A stretch of 64,000 nucleotides of DNA. It comes from Adiantum capillus-veneris (Eukaryota; Streptophyta; Polypodiopsida; Polypodiales; Pteridaceae). The notes beneath the pieces are model-generated. The model was not told the origin of the DNA and searched no databases. It saw only the letters and a list, made by a program, of their open reading frames with translations. Within the stretch, counting starts at the first letter, position 1. Each line of letters begins with the position of its first letter. This document shows, piece by piece, positions 1 to 9,741 of this stretch. The stretch is taken from positions 37,351,098-37,415,097 of the forward strand of contig CM043962.1 in assembly GCA_014529385.2 (NCBI GenBank). The letters are read 5' to 3'. The position numbers and the translations under genes are program-made.

Positions 1-276
1 GGATGATCGTCACCTTCAGTGTCTTTAAACACCTGGATGCAGGTGATGATCATCCGGGCTATCTTTACTAGCATTTGACAAGCCACGTCGGGGACATCTC
101 GCAGCAAAGTGACTGTCGAATTGAATGTGTTGACCACGTAGGCTACTGTAGGAGGCTGCTACGCTGTCAAGACAGGGTAGTTCAACTTTTGCTGCCTTGA
201 GACTTTCCATGTGGCAAAATCCCTCCACATACGTCTTCTAGGGACTGGGCAGAAAGTAGGATCTATTTGTATATGA
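1..276 (-). pseudogene. Distal part of a large coiled-coil ORF, separated from its main body by the Copia insertion
   Basis: Read on the minus strand from 276 to 1, this segment continues the frame of the ORF that ends at 5711. If the Copia element and one target copy are mentally removed, codons run through without a shift. The stretch includes NTFNSTVTLLRDVPDVACQ and a following amphipathic segment. One in-frame TAG lies near 120-123 from the right end, so the copy is dead. The window edge cuts the ORF. No family is recognised; the sequence looks like a helical C-terminal part. The frame continuity is seen directly; the function is unknown. Confidence 0.6.
272..276. repeat. Target-site duplication of the Copia element (left copy)
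   Basis: TATGA precedes the left LTR, and TATGT (5711-5715) follows the right LTR. Four of five bases match, as expected for a Copia 5-bp duplication with one later change. Confidence 0.7.
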
Positions 277-666
277 TGTTAAGTATGGAGCCTGATTTAC
301 CCCTTGTAATTTTCTGTGGTAAAAGCGCACATTTGTAAGGTCCCCATTATGAGGAGAAGCCATCGTGTGTGAAGGAAATACTCACTGGAAACCAAAATTT
401 TCACGGCCAAAAAATCAGGGGCAACTTTAGGGGAATATTCCTTTTTGCCGGAATATTATGACCGGACGGCGTCCGAAAAGTGGTCTGAAAACGACTAGTC
501 AGTTGGCCGGTGGCCGGTAGTCAATGGCCGGTGGCCGAATTCAAAAGCGAATTTGTCTACACAAGGGCGGCCACACATGGGCGGATTGGAGGGTCCGACT
601 TGGACTTATTCACACAAGGGCGGCTACACATGGATGCCTCTCATAAGAGAGGGCAGCCCTTTTGGC

Positions 667-676
667 CTATAAAAGG
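667..676 (+). promoter_or_regulatory. TATA box of the 5' LTR
   Basis: CTATAAAAGG lies in the middle of the LTR, and the same motif lies at about 5374-5383 in the other LTR. This is the expected place for the U3 promoter, and transcription should start a few tens of bases downstream. Confidence 0.7.
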
Positions 677-878
677 AGGCCATTTCTACACACATTTCAT
701 AGTGTGAAGTTGATGCAACAAGGTGGGTGTGAGGTGGTGAGAGTGAAGCAAGGCGGGAGCTCCATTAAGGGTATAATTTCTTTGTAAACTACTTCTTGTT
801 TTGAAGTACTAAAGCCATTGAGTGGCTGCTTTCCCGTGGACGTAGCCCACATTGGGTGAACCACGTATATCGTGTGTA

Positions 879-902
879 CTCTCTCTCTCTCTCTCTCTCT
901 CT
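879..902. repeat. (CT)n microsatellite in the 5' LTR
   Basis: Uninterrupted CT run. The homologous run in the 3' LTR (5585-5622) is longer, showing slippage since insertion. Confidence 0.9.
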
Positions 903-991
903 ACTCTATAATCTCGTGTATGTAAATATGTCTCTCTCCATTAAGTAATCTACTCAATTATCTATTTAGCTACGTCTTATTTCCTAACAAC

Positions 992-1003
992 TGGTATCAG
1001 AGC
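992..1003 (+). other. Primer binding site, initiator methionine tRNA
   Basis: TGGTATCAGAGC follows the 5' LTR by two bases. It is the standard complement of the plant initiator-tRNA-Met 3' end used by Copia elements. Confidence 0.92.
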
Positions 1004-1053
1004 AAGGTTTTCTCGTAGCTAAATTATCTCAAGGAAAGGATTCCTTGAATTGA

Positions 1054-2865
1054 GTGGGAGTTATGGCGGAGGAAGGGAAGCTCAAGATTGAGAAGTTCAA
1101 CGGCAAAAACTACCAACATTGGAAGATGCAGATTAAAGACTATCTCTACCAGAAGGACCTCTATTTGCCACTAGGCGGTCTTGCAAAGAAGCCCGTAACA
1201 ATGGCAGATGAAGCATGGATTGTCCTTGATCGAAAGGCACTGGGAACAATCCGGTTAAGCTTAGCGTCAATAGTGGCCTTCAATGTTTCAGAGATGAAGA
1301 CCACAGAGGACTTGATGAAGTCACTTGATGACTTCTACGAGAAACCATCGACATCCAATATGGTATTTCTTATGAAGCGCTTGTTCAATCTAAAGATGAC
1401 AGAGAATGATTCAGTTGCAGAACACCTAAATGACTTTAACACAAACATAAGTCAACTTCGATCGGTGAAAATCAATTTCGATGACGAAGTGCGAGCTCTC
1501 CTTATACTATCATCTCTACCGGATAGTTGGGACAGCCTTGTGATGGCTGTAAGTAATTCTATTTCTGGCACAAATACTCTTAAGTTTGATGATGTTTTGG
1601 GTGTTCTCCTAAGCAAGGAAATACGAAGGAGAAGCACAGGAGAATCATCAAGTGTTGCACTATCAGTAGAAACAAGAGGAAGGCCTAAGGAGAGGTTTAA
1701 AAACCAAAAGGGTCGTGATCGCTCAAGGCGGAGCAAGTCACACACAAAGTCAGTTCTTGAATGTTGGAACTGTGGCAAGAAGGGCCACGTCAAGAAGGAT
1801 TGTTGGTCCAAGAAGAAGAAGGAGACAGAGTCTCAAGACAACAAGCCAACATTGGAGGCCAATGTGGCAGGTAAAGTAGAGCAAGATGCTCTAATTCTCT
1901 CATTAGACAATGTGTCTAATTCTTGGATAGTAGATTTCGAGGCTTCATTCCATGCGACACCACACAAGAAACATTTCCAAGACTACACCAAAGGTAATTT
2001 TGGGTATGTATACTTGGGAGATGATGAAGCTTGTGAGATTGTCGGCAAAGGTACAGTTTCTGTCAAAACTGCTAACGGAAATGAATGGAAGCTTAAAGAT
2101 GTTAGGCATGTTCCTTCTCTTCGCAAAAAATTGATCTCTACAGGACAATTGGACGATGAAGGTCACAACATTGCATTCGAAAACAAACGGTGGAAGATCT
2201 CAAAGGGATCTTTGGTGGTTGCCAAAGGAGAAAAGGTCGGTACACTTTACTTGTGTACTATTAGCACGCAACCTTCAGCTTGTGCAGAAACTACAGAAGT
2301 TGACAATGCGGTGTGGCACTACCGGCTTGGGCATATGAGTGCCAAAGAAATGCAAATCCTTCAAACAAAGAAGCTTCTACCAGGTTTGAAAGAAGTGGAC
2401 TTAGAGTTCTGTGAAGATTGTGTTTATGGTAAACAAAAGAGGGTGAAATTTCAAAAATCAAGAAATGAAAGAAAAAATAAAAAACTTGAGTTGGTTCATT
2501 CTGATGTTTGGGGTCCTACAAGTACACCATCACTTGGTGGCTCATTGTACTATGTAACATTCATAGAAGATGCGACTAGAAAAACATGGGTTTATGTCAT
2601 GAAGAATAAGTCCGATGTATTTTCCATATTTCAAAGGTGGAAAGCCTTTGTGGAGAATGAAACAGGTACCAAGGTTAAATGCCTTAGATCCGACAATGGA
2701 GGTGAATATTGCAGCCAAGCTTTTGAAAGATTTTGTGCTAGTAATGGCATTCGGAGGCAAAGGACAACCCCAAGGACACCTCAACAAAATGGGTTTTCGG
2801 AAAGGATGAACAGGACAAATGGAGCGAGCACGAAGCATGCGGCTACATGCTGGCCTACCACTTGA
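1054..2865 (+). pseudogene. Copia gag, protease and integrase N-terminal region
   Basis: A 603-codon frame; a second ATG at 1063 is the likelier start. It opens with a UBN2-type gag (KIEKFNGKNYQHWKMQ), then a CCHC knuckle CWNCGKKGHVKKDC at about residues 236-249. The protease segment reads WIVDFEASFHATP where the family has D-S-G-A, so the catalytic motif is changed. Next come the gag-pre-integrase HHCC-like region (WHYRLGH, CEDCVYGK) and the integrase core with D (HSDVWGP), D (RSDNGGEY) and E (NGFSERMNR). The frame is lost just after the third catalytic residue, where the next frame (from 2819) takes over. Function: particle formation, polyprotein cleavage and cDNA integration. Confidence 0.93.
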
Positions 2866-3439
2866 GCTTTGGACGGAAGCTGTAAGTACGTCTGTGTACT
2901 TAATCAATTGGTCACCCTCAATGGCATTGGATGGGGGAGTTCCAGAAGAGGCATGGACAAGTAAATCGATGAATTATGCATTTCTCAAAGTGTTTGGGTG
3001 TGAGGCTTTCATGCACATAGATAGAAGCCTAAGATCAAAGCTAGATGCAAAGTCCAAAAAGTGTTTGTTCATTGGCTATGGAGAAGGTGACTTTGGGTAT
3101 CGCCTATGGAATCCTGAAGATGGTAAAATATTAAGGAATAGGGATGTAATTTTTAACAAACAAAGTATGTACAAAGATTACTTGGAAAGAAATCAAACAA
3201 AAGAAACAGGTGATGAGTACATGGATCTTGAGGACGGTGAAGACTCAAGGACTGCAAATGGTGACAATGTGCAACAACGTCAACCAAATGAGGAGCCTCA
3301 ACCTATTCTCCGAAGATCTACAAGAGCAAGTAGACCTCCAGAAAGGTTTGTTCCTTCCTTCAACCATCTCTTGATCTCAGATTCTGGAGATCCGGAATCA
3401 TACGAAGAAGCTATGCAACATGAATCCAAAGAAGAATGA
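2819..3439 (+). pseudogene. Copia integrase C-terminal region, +1 frame
   Basis: Continues the integrase in a different frame. RARSMRLHAGLPLELWTEA is the usual sequence after the third catalytic residue, followed by KVFGCEAFMHI and the KKCLFIGYGEG block, then an acidic linker ending in RRSTRASRPPERF that normally leads into reverse transcriptase. The change of frame near 2810-2830 marks a one-base indel. The ORF stops at 3439, about 90 bp before the RT frame opens; the gap still encodes the typical WELVELPKGKRALQNKW block. Confidence 0.9.
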
Positions 3440-3530
3440 ACGAAGAGCATGCAAGTGGAGATGGACTAACTACATACCAAACATGGGAATTGGTTGAGTT
3501 GCCTAAAGGTAAGCGGGCACTTCAAAACAA

Positions 3531-4427
3531 ATGGTGTACAAGGGGAAGGAAGAAGAGGGTGGGAAGAAAAGGTACAAGTCTAGGCTTGTGGTAAAAGGGT
3601 TTTCTCAAAAGAAAGGTATTGACTTCAATGAAATATTTTCTCCTGTTGTAAAAATGAACTCAATTAGGCTTGTCTTAATCCTTGTGGCTGCTCATGATTT
3701 AAATCTCGAGCAAATGGATGTAAATACGGCATTCCCTCATGGTGACTTAGAGGAGGAAATCTACATGCTTCAACCAAAGGGGTATGAAGTAAAAGGTAAG
3801 GAGAAAATGGTTTGCAGATTAAAGAAGAGCTTGTATGGTTTAAAGCAAGCATCAAGACAATGGTACTTGAAGTTTGATCGATGGATGCTGGATCATGGAT
3901 TCACAAGATGCAACTCGGATCACTGCGTCTACACGAAGAATTTGGGAGATGGGAAATTCATCATCCTAATGTTGTATGTTGATGACATGTTGATTGCAAG
4001 TGCTAACATGCAGGACATCAAAGACCTAAAAGAGGAGCTGTCTAAATCTTTTTCAATGAAAGATTTAGGTGCTGCAAAGAGGATACTTGGTATGAAAATA
4101 TCAAGGGACAAGACGAAGAAGACAATAAAGCTATCTCAAGAGGATTACATCAAGAACGTACTAGAAAGGTTTACAATGCAAAATGCAAAACCAGTTTCTA
4201 CACCTTTGGCTGGTCACTTTAAACTAACGAAGGATATGTGTCCAAAGACACAAGAGGAGATAGCCTATATGTCTAAAGTTCCATATGCTGCGGCGGTAGG
4301 TTCTCTAATGTATGCTATGGTCTGGACAAGGCCAGACATTGCACATGCAGTGGGAGTTGTGAGTAGGTTCATGGACAACCCAGGTAAAGAGAATTGGCAA
4401 GCAAGCAACCCAGGTAAAGGTATCTAA
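3531..4427 (+). pseudogene. Copia reverse transcriptase
   Basis: Begins in the RT fingers (KSRLVVKGFSQKKGIDF). It carries MDVNTAFPHGDLEEEIYM, SLYGLKQASRQWY and the catalytic YVDD box in LMLYVDDMLIAS near residue 147, followed by the connection up to VVSRFMDNPG. The real N-terminus lies upstream in another frame, so the ATG at 3531 is internal. The 3' end runs into a repeated AAGCAACCCAGGTAAAG-like stretch and stops before RNase H. Confidence 0.94.
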
Positions 4428-4447
4428 AAGGGACAACAACAAATGCT

Positions 4448-4909
4448 TTGTTTTTTGGAGGAACTGATATTTTTCTTCAAGGGTATGCTGATGCAGATAT
4501 GGCAGGTGACAAAGATACTCGAAGGAGCACTACGGGCTATGTATTCACAGTTGGAGGCACATCAATAAGCTGGGCTTCAAAGTTGCAGAAAGTGGTCTCA
4601 CTTTCTACCACGGAAGCAGAGTATGTAGTAATGACGGAGGCAAGCAAAGAAATTATGTGGCTTCACAGGTTCTTAGAAGAGCTTGGATTCAAACAAGACA
4701 ATTGTGTCTTGTACAGTGATAGCCAAAGCTCTATTCATCTTGCGAAGAACTCAGTCTTTCATTCAAGGAAAAAGCACATTGAGGTGAGATATCACTTCAT
4801 ACGCACTCTTTTGGAAGAAGGACAGCTAAAGCTAGGAAAGGTGCATACAAGTGAAAATCTTGTAGAGAAGTTGAGCTTTTGCTCATCTTCAATCGGCATT
4901 CAAGGATAG
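4448..4909 (+). pseudogene. Copia RNase H
   Basis: Carries GYADADMAGD (first Asp), RRSTTGYVFTVGG, the Glu in LSTTEAEYV, the Asp in LYSDSQSSIHL, and HSRKKHIEVRYHFIR. All the usual acidic catalytic residues are present. It is in a different frame from RT. It ends about 60 bp before the right LTR; the last bases before the LTR are purine-rich (AAGTAGGAGA) and serve as the polypurine tract. Confidence 0.92.
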
Positions 4910-4969
4910 GAAGCCAGGATGGAAAGCAGTCACAAGTTTGGTTTGGAGATCAGTCTCCAAGTAGGAGAT

Positions 4970-5581
4970 TGTTAAGTATGGAGCCTGATTTACCCCTTGT
5001 AATTTTCTGTGGTAAAAGCGCACATTTGTAAGGTCCCCATTATGAGGAGAAGCCATCGTGCGTGAAGAAAAATCACTCACCGAAAAACAAAATTTTCAGG
5101 GCCAAAAAATCAGGGGCAACTTTAGGAATTTTCCTTTTTGTCGGAATATTATGGCCGGACTGCGTCCGGAAAGTGGTCAGAAAACGACTAGTCAGTTGGC
5201 CAGTGGCCGGTGGTCGGAAGTCGATGGCGGATGGCCGGTGGCTGAATTCAAAAGCGGATTTGTCTACACAAGGGCGGCCACACATGGGCGGATTGAAGGG
5301 TCCGACTTGGACTTATTCACACAAGGGCGGCTACACATGGATGCCTCTCATAAGAGAGGGCAGCCCTTTTGGCCTATAAAAGGAGACCATTTCTACACAA
5401 ATTTCATAGTGTGAAGCTGATGCAACAAGGTGGATGTGAGGTGGTGAGAGTGAAGCAAGGCGGGATATCCATTAAGGGTATAATTCCTTTGTAAACTACT
5501 TCTTGTTTTGAAGTACTAAATCCATTGAGTGGCTGCTTTCCCGTGGACGTAGCCCACATTGGGTGAACCACGTATATCGTG

Positions 5582-5626
<45 letters not shown>

Positions 5627-5710
5627 CTATAATCTCGTGTATGTAAATATGTCTCTCTTCATTAAGTAATCTACTCAATTATCTATTTAGCTACGTCTTA
5701 TTTCCTAACA
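4970..5710 (+). repeat. 3' LTR of the Copia element
   Basis: Direct repeat of 277-989 with the same ends. The CT microsatellite (5585-5622) is expanded. A TATA motif lies at about 5374-5383. Confidence 0.96.
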
Positions 5711-5909
5711 TATGTTGAGGAGAGTTGTGGTAGTTAGTTAGATCGTGTGGCTCTTTGTCCAACCACTTCTGCCTCCACTTTGGGTGATCGTCGACAAGTA
5801 TCTGGGCTTCTTCTGCTGTCAGTGCAATGCCTTCGTAACCCCCATCTTTGTTTCTTGGGAAGGCTGGCCGCATCTTTTCCTTCCATAGAATTGCTTCATG
5901 GCATATCAA
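5711..5909 (-). pseudogene. Coiled-coil ORF, segment interrupted by the Copia element
   Basis: Encodes a compact segment with WKEKMRPAFPRNKDGGY and HPKWRQKWLDKEPHDLTNY, then enters the Copia 3' LTR, which supplies an artificial end. The frame resumes at 276 on the far side of the element. Confidence 0.5.
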
Positions 5910-5925
5910 AGGAAGTGGTAGGTAC

Positions 5926-6393
5926 TCATGGCCAAAGCTCTTCTGGCTGTAAGTAGGCCAGGGCCGCTGACTCCATTATCTTCTTTTCATAGAGCATGTA
6001 ATCCTTTGTTGGTCCCTCTGGCATGTCCTTAATGCTCTCAGTGAGCTCATCTCTAATATCTAGATCTGGCTCTGCAAATTCATGCTCTTGTTCCCCTTGG
6101 TGTGATGTTTTAGGCAAATCAGGTACTTGTTGTCTGGGCAGCAGTTGCAGTGGACTCTGGGCTTTGTCTGCTCTGATTTGTTGTTGAAAAATCAGATCTT
6201 CCTTTTCCTTCAGCAGTGTGTCACCAATCTGCTTCTGAGTCTCTAATTCGGCGCTTGCTTGTGCGAGTTGCTGCTCTAGTTCTTTTATCTTTTGCTCATT
6301 TGCTACCGTCTGGGCCATCATTCCTGATAAGAGCAGCTGTCTTTGAAGCTTTTCTTGCTCTAGCTCTGATTTCAGTGCCGCTATGGTGTTCAC
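5926..6393 (-). pseudogene. Coiled-coil ORF, second coiled coil
   Basis: 155 codons, Gln/Glu/Leu-rich (LEQQLAQASAELETQKQ) and strongly heptad-like for the first 65 residues, then an acidic tail (EFAEPDLDIRDELTESIKD). It is separated from the preceding segment by a stop and a short gap. Confidence 0.5.
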
Positions 6394-6420
6394 TGTTGTG
6401 GCATTGTCCGATGTGGAGAC

Positions 6421-7227
6421 CTATGCTCCAGCAGGTTCCTGGTTTGCCATCAAGGTTGTCAGAGTACTTTTGACAGTGTTGTCCGAACTGTTAACTCTCT
6501 GAAACCTTGCGCTCTCATAAGCAAGCTGCTCCGTTGCTTTTTGTACTCTTGTCGTCAATTCTTGGCATTCTTTTTCTTTGGCAGTCAAATCTGTCCTGAC
6601 GTCCACCAAATCTCTGATCAGAGACTGAGCCTGCTGTTTCTCAATGTCTCTTTCCCTCGTTGTGAGCTCTAGTCGTGCCCTCAGGCTCTCTAACTCCTCT
6701 TGCCCAGATGCTTGCTTTTGTTGGGCCTCCTGTACCTGCTTTTCCTTTTCTCTCAGCACCACGTGTTGGCACTGGAACTGTCTTTCTAATTCCTTTAAAG
6801 TTTGCCTGTAATCAAAACCAGCAACATCCTGGCAGGCTTCGTGGTATCCGATTGCTTCCATAGGAGGTATAAACTCCTTTTGCGAGGTTGAAGGAGGAGG
6901 AGGTGGCGGTTTTTTGTTTGATGGAGAAGGAGGAGGAGGAGGAGATTTTGGCAAGGGAGGAGGTGATGATTTAGGCGAGGGAGGTGGTGAGCTTGCTTCT
7001 TCTCGTACATGCCTCTTTTTCGAAGCATCTTCCCCTCGTTGTGAAGTAGATGCTTCCGCTTTTCTTTTCTTTAAAATCTTGATGATTCTTTGGCGGGTGA
7101 GATCCGCCGCCTGTCGCGCTTCCACATTCCTCTCTCTTTGAGTTTTCTTTAGCTGCTCTGCTTGGTTTGTATCATCAGCTGCATCTTTTTCCTTCGTTCC
7201 TTCAGTGGACTGCGAAGAAATGTCCAC
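6421..7227 (-). pseudogene. Coiled-coil ORF, proline-rich hinge and long coiled coil
   Basis: 268 codons. Residues 1-75 are Lys/Arg/Glu-rich. Residues about 76-118 are a proline/serine hinge (SSPPPSPKSSPPPLPKSP and similar). From about 125 onward a long heptad-bearing coiled coil with many Q, E and R residues follows. The same frame is also coding-like upstream to about 7440 but holds three stops (TAG, TAA, TAA). No transmembrane segment or enzyme motif is seen. The function is not known. Confidence 0.5.
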
Positions 7228-7439
7228 TTTTTCAACCTTTTATTCTGCTTCTAACCTTTGCTTTTCAGCCCGTATGCGAGCTGCATTTTCTATTATTTCT
7301 TGTCTTTCCTTCTCGAATCTTCGTTTTTGTGTTTATTGTGTTGCAGCAGCTCTTGCCTATCTGTCAGCCCGTAACTTGGTCCTTCTTTCCTCGACTCTTT
7401 GTTGGGCTTCTGCATATGCTTTTTGAAGGTCAGACTACG

Positions 7440-7883
7440 CTACTGCACTTCTTTCCCTCTTTTTCTCTTGAGCAGCTTTGTGGAGTCTTCCTCCTTGCTT
7501 TCTTCAAACTCCGATGGCCCTTTGTCTTTCGACCCTTGACAGTTTCCTTCCTTGTCTGTCTCCGTCTTTTCTTCATCACTCAAGCTTTTGTTGGATGCCT
7601 TGGCTAAGCGCGATGATGTTGCACCAGTGGTCATCCTTACTGAATGAGCAACCAGCTTTGCTTTTTGAATCAGGGCCGTTTGAGAACTGGCAACTGGCAG
7701 ATCTTCAATCATTCTCAAAGCTTGGTATGCTATTCTTGTTAGCATTGGCCCTGCGTTCATGTAGCTTTTGTTTTTTGCCGAGCTTTTTAAATTTGCTTCG
7801 ACCAAGTTTTCCAAAATGTAAGAACCATAGTCGCAGTGAATGGTTCTATTTTCGGCTGTTGCTAGAGCCATGGGCCACGGCAA
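7440..7883 (-). pseudogene. Coiled-coil ORF, second segment (other frame)
   Basis: 147 codons continuing the previous segment after a one-base shift: a helical domain with YGSYILENLVEANLKSSAK and MLTRIAYQALRMIEDLP, then a highly charged Lys/Glu linker. The overlap 7846-7883 with the first segment, where both frames stay open, pinpoints the frameshift. Confidence 0.5.
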
Positions 7884-8475
7884 TGTGCAGGATTGGCTCA
7901 GTGTAGCGAGGAGGCTTTTGTACTCTGAAATGCTGAGAGATCAATCTCATCGGTAATTCCAGCTCTTCGTATATCATGTCACTGTATTTGTATTTGTTTC
8001 CTTTTGCTTTGACGAATGCCTTCTCGTTATCCAGTGCCTTTGTCTTTGCCAGCAAGTCGTGTTGCCCTGGAAGGAAATGCAAAGCTTCGTTGATGATTTC
8101 TTTCGTGATCTTTACTTTCACCTTCAATCCATCCTTGTCCGTGAGCATTGCCTGCCCATCATATTGTATCGAGCTCATGAGCTCATGGGCCCTCATGTAA
8201 TCTGTTCCCCATGGCTGTAATCTGAAAAACTGCTCCAAATGCACAGCCCAAACTGCCTCTATTACCTCCGGCCTTCGGTGGAGATTCCATATTTCCCGTG
8301 GCATGATAGTTGCTTTTACCATGTCACCATCAACATCCCTAAACTTCGAGATGAAAATGTGAGTAGGGATCTGAGCTAGTATTTCATCCAAGATGTGAGC
8401 TTTTTCATTTGTAGCGAGCTCATCCACTTCATATGGTGATGTTGTCCACTGGCTTTCTTTCTTTGGGCGAGGCAT
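7846..8475 (-). pseudogene. N-terminal domain of the coiled-coil ORF
   Basis: 209 codons from ATG 8475, starting MPRPKKESQWTTSPYEVDEL. Conserved-looking segments are MPREIWNLHRRPEVIEAVW, FFRLQPWGTDYMRAHELM and KVKITKEIINEALHFLPG, with W/G/P anchor positions typical of a folded domain. This style recalls the N-terminal domain of plant 'putative transposon protein' ORFs found beside Gypsy elements, but that link is only an impression. The last residues (VAHGSSNSRK) are out of frame: the true continuation is the overlapping frame starting at 7883. Confidence 0.55.
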
Positions 8476-8674
8476 TCTGTGTCAGTAGAATCACAAGCTG
8501 TCAGGATTTTCCTTTCGCAATCAGTCGCATTTAGACTTTTAGTAAAAAACAGTTCAAAAGTTAAAACTGATCATAACTTGAACAAATTTCATCCATTCTT
8601 GTCCATATTTCACCAGTGAGACTAGGAAGACTAGAGCTATGACTGATTAAAATCTGAGCCAATTTTGGGCCTGA

Positions 8675-8699
8675 GGTACATCGATCGCGATCGTAGTAC
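8675..8699. repeat. Leader palindrome, copy A1
   Basis: GGTAC, two bases, CGATCGCGATCG, two bases, GTAC. The central 12 bp is a perfect palindrome and the outer arms pair. Confidence 0.8.
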
Positions 8700-8947
8700 A
8701 GAGGCCAAAATTATATTTGATCACATGAGTGGTTTGCTGATAGTTGGAGGGTCATTTTGCTCCACTCTGTGTTTCATTTGAACCACTTTTGAGTTTATAG
8801 GTCCCAATTTTGGGTTACAAGGGAGTTTTGGACTAGACTTTGACTTTTCATGAGTTTTTGATGTCCAAATGGCTTGAAACTTGGTGGGTGACTTGAACAA
8901 GATGTGTACAAGGGATCTGTTAGGTGTTGGTCAAAATATGATGCTGA

Positions 8948-8973
8948 GGTACACCGATCGCGATCGTAGTACC
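8948..8973. repeat. Leader palindrome, copy A2
   Basis: GGTAC-AC-CGATCGCGATCG-TA-GTACC: 5-bp outer arms, a 12-bp perfect core, and only the two spacer pairs unmatched. It begins exactly 273 bp after copy A1. Confidence 0.82.
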
Positions 8974-9010
8974 TGGGATTTTTTGGGTGAAAACTAGATG
9001 GTCATGGACC

Positions 9011-9710
9011 TGTAACATTTAATGGCCTAAAAACTTGCGTGTAGCGGAAATTAGCATGAACATAGTGGGCATTCCATTAGAATAGATTCCTAATGAGAAT
9101 TACAAGAGTGCTTGGGTGGAGAGAGCAACAAAAAGAATAACACCTAGTTAGATAGCATGAACAATACTTTCAACAGAGAGATAAATTAAGTTGTTGACAA
9201 CAGTTGAGGACCGGATTTGCATGGAGCCGGTCCCCCCTCCAAAAGGCTTTGTATTATGGTTTCTCCCATCAAGAGAGACATTGTACAATACAATTCTTTG
9301 TGTTCCTTAAAGACTATCTAGTGCAATGAAGATGAAAGCTTCATGCACTAAGCAAAACACTTAGCAAACACAACATCAATTATCCCCGGTCTCAGACCCA
9401 AGACCTCACACACCTTCGAAGATGGTGAGAGCTAGCAGGGTATGAGAGTAGATTGAGAGGAAGAAGGAGTATCTTACAAGAAAGATGTACATCTCCTCAC
9501 ATAATCACTCATATTAGCATAGCTTAGCTTAGTAATTAGCATGGTAGAGGAGATGAGCATGCATTGAAGCTTGGCTCTTGGTTGGATTTGCATCACAAAG
9601 CCAAGAGTTGTTGGTGTAGGCCTCCCTTCTCACAAGCTTGGAGTAGGTGGTAAGCTTTCCATTAAAGCTTGAGAAGGAGAGAGAGTCTTCTTTACTTCAC
9701 ACATGAGATT

Positions 9711-9741
<31 letters not shown>

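Larger units (their letters stand above)
277..989 (+). repeat. 5' LTR of the Copia element
   Basis: Direct repeat of 4970-5710. It starts TGTTAAGTATGG and ends TTCCTAACA, giving TG/CA ends. It contains a TATA motif and a CT microsatellite near its 3' end. It is about 28 bp shorter than the right LTR, partly because the CT run is shorter. Confidence 0.96.
277..5710 (+). mobile_element. Copia LTR retrotransposon, Tork/Tnt1-like, nearly full length
   Basis: Two direct LTRs (277-989 and 4970-5710) begin TGTTAAGTATGG and end CCTAACA. They enclose an initiator-Met primer site, a gag-pol region in the Copia order (gag, protease, integrase, RT, RNase H) and a purine-rich tract just before the right LTR. 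A near-perfect 5-bp target duplication flanks it. The LTRs are clearly alike apart from scattered substitutions, indels and a longer CT run on the right, so it is one of the younger insertions here. The polyprotein is broken by at least three frame changes and a changed protease motif, so this copy cannot be autonomous. It sits inside a minus-strand coiled-coil ORF. Confidence 0.96.
5711..8475 (-). pseudogene. Large coiled-coil ORF of unknown function (main body)
   Basis: Minus-strand coding region running from an ATG at 8475 down to 5711 and, across the Copia insertion, on to 276-1. It would encode at least about 1000 residues. Order: a globular N-terminal domain (8475-about 7850), a charged linker, a Lys/Glu/Arg-rich coiled coil, a proline-rich segment, a second long coiled coil with Q-rich heptads (to 5926), then a C-terminal part. 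It is broken by one frame change near 7870, others between 7440 and 5909, and several in-frame stops. The upstream leader carries the same palindromes as Gypsy-1. It may be the accessory ORF of a Gypsy element or a non-autonomous element sharing its leader. No named family can be assigned. Confidence 0.6.
8476..9010 (-). other. Leader of the coiled-coil ORF, palindrome-bearing
   Basis: No ORF. It carries two copies of a 26-bp near-palindrome spaced 273 bp apart, embedded in a degenerate repeat with phrases such as GGTCAAAAT. The same organisation occurs in the Gypsy-1 leader (17176-18632). It is cut at 9010 by the Gypsy-2-family LTR. Confidence 0.65.

Noticed and set aside
1452-1811. Minus-strand ORFs inside the Copia gag-pol region
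   Set aside because: Antisense to a clear gag-pol region with recognisable domains.
7167-7906. Plus-strand ORFs 7167-7607 and 7478-7906
   Set aside because: They are antisense shadows of the minus-strand coiled-coil ORF; leucine/phenylalanine-rich translations come from complementing Lys/Glu codons.
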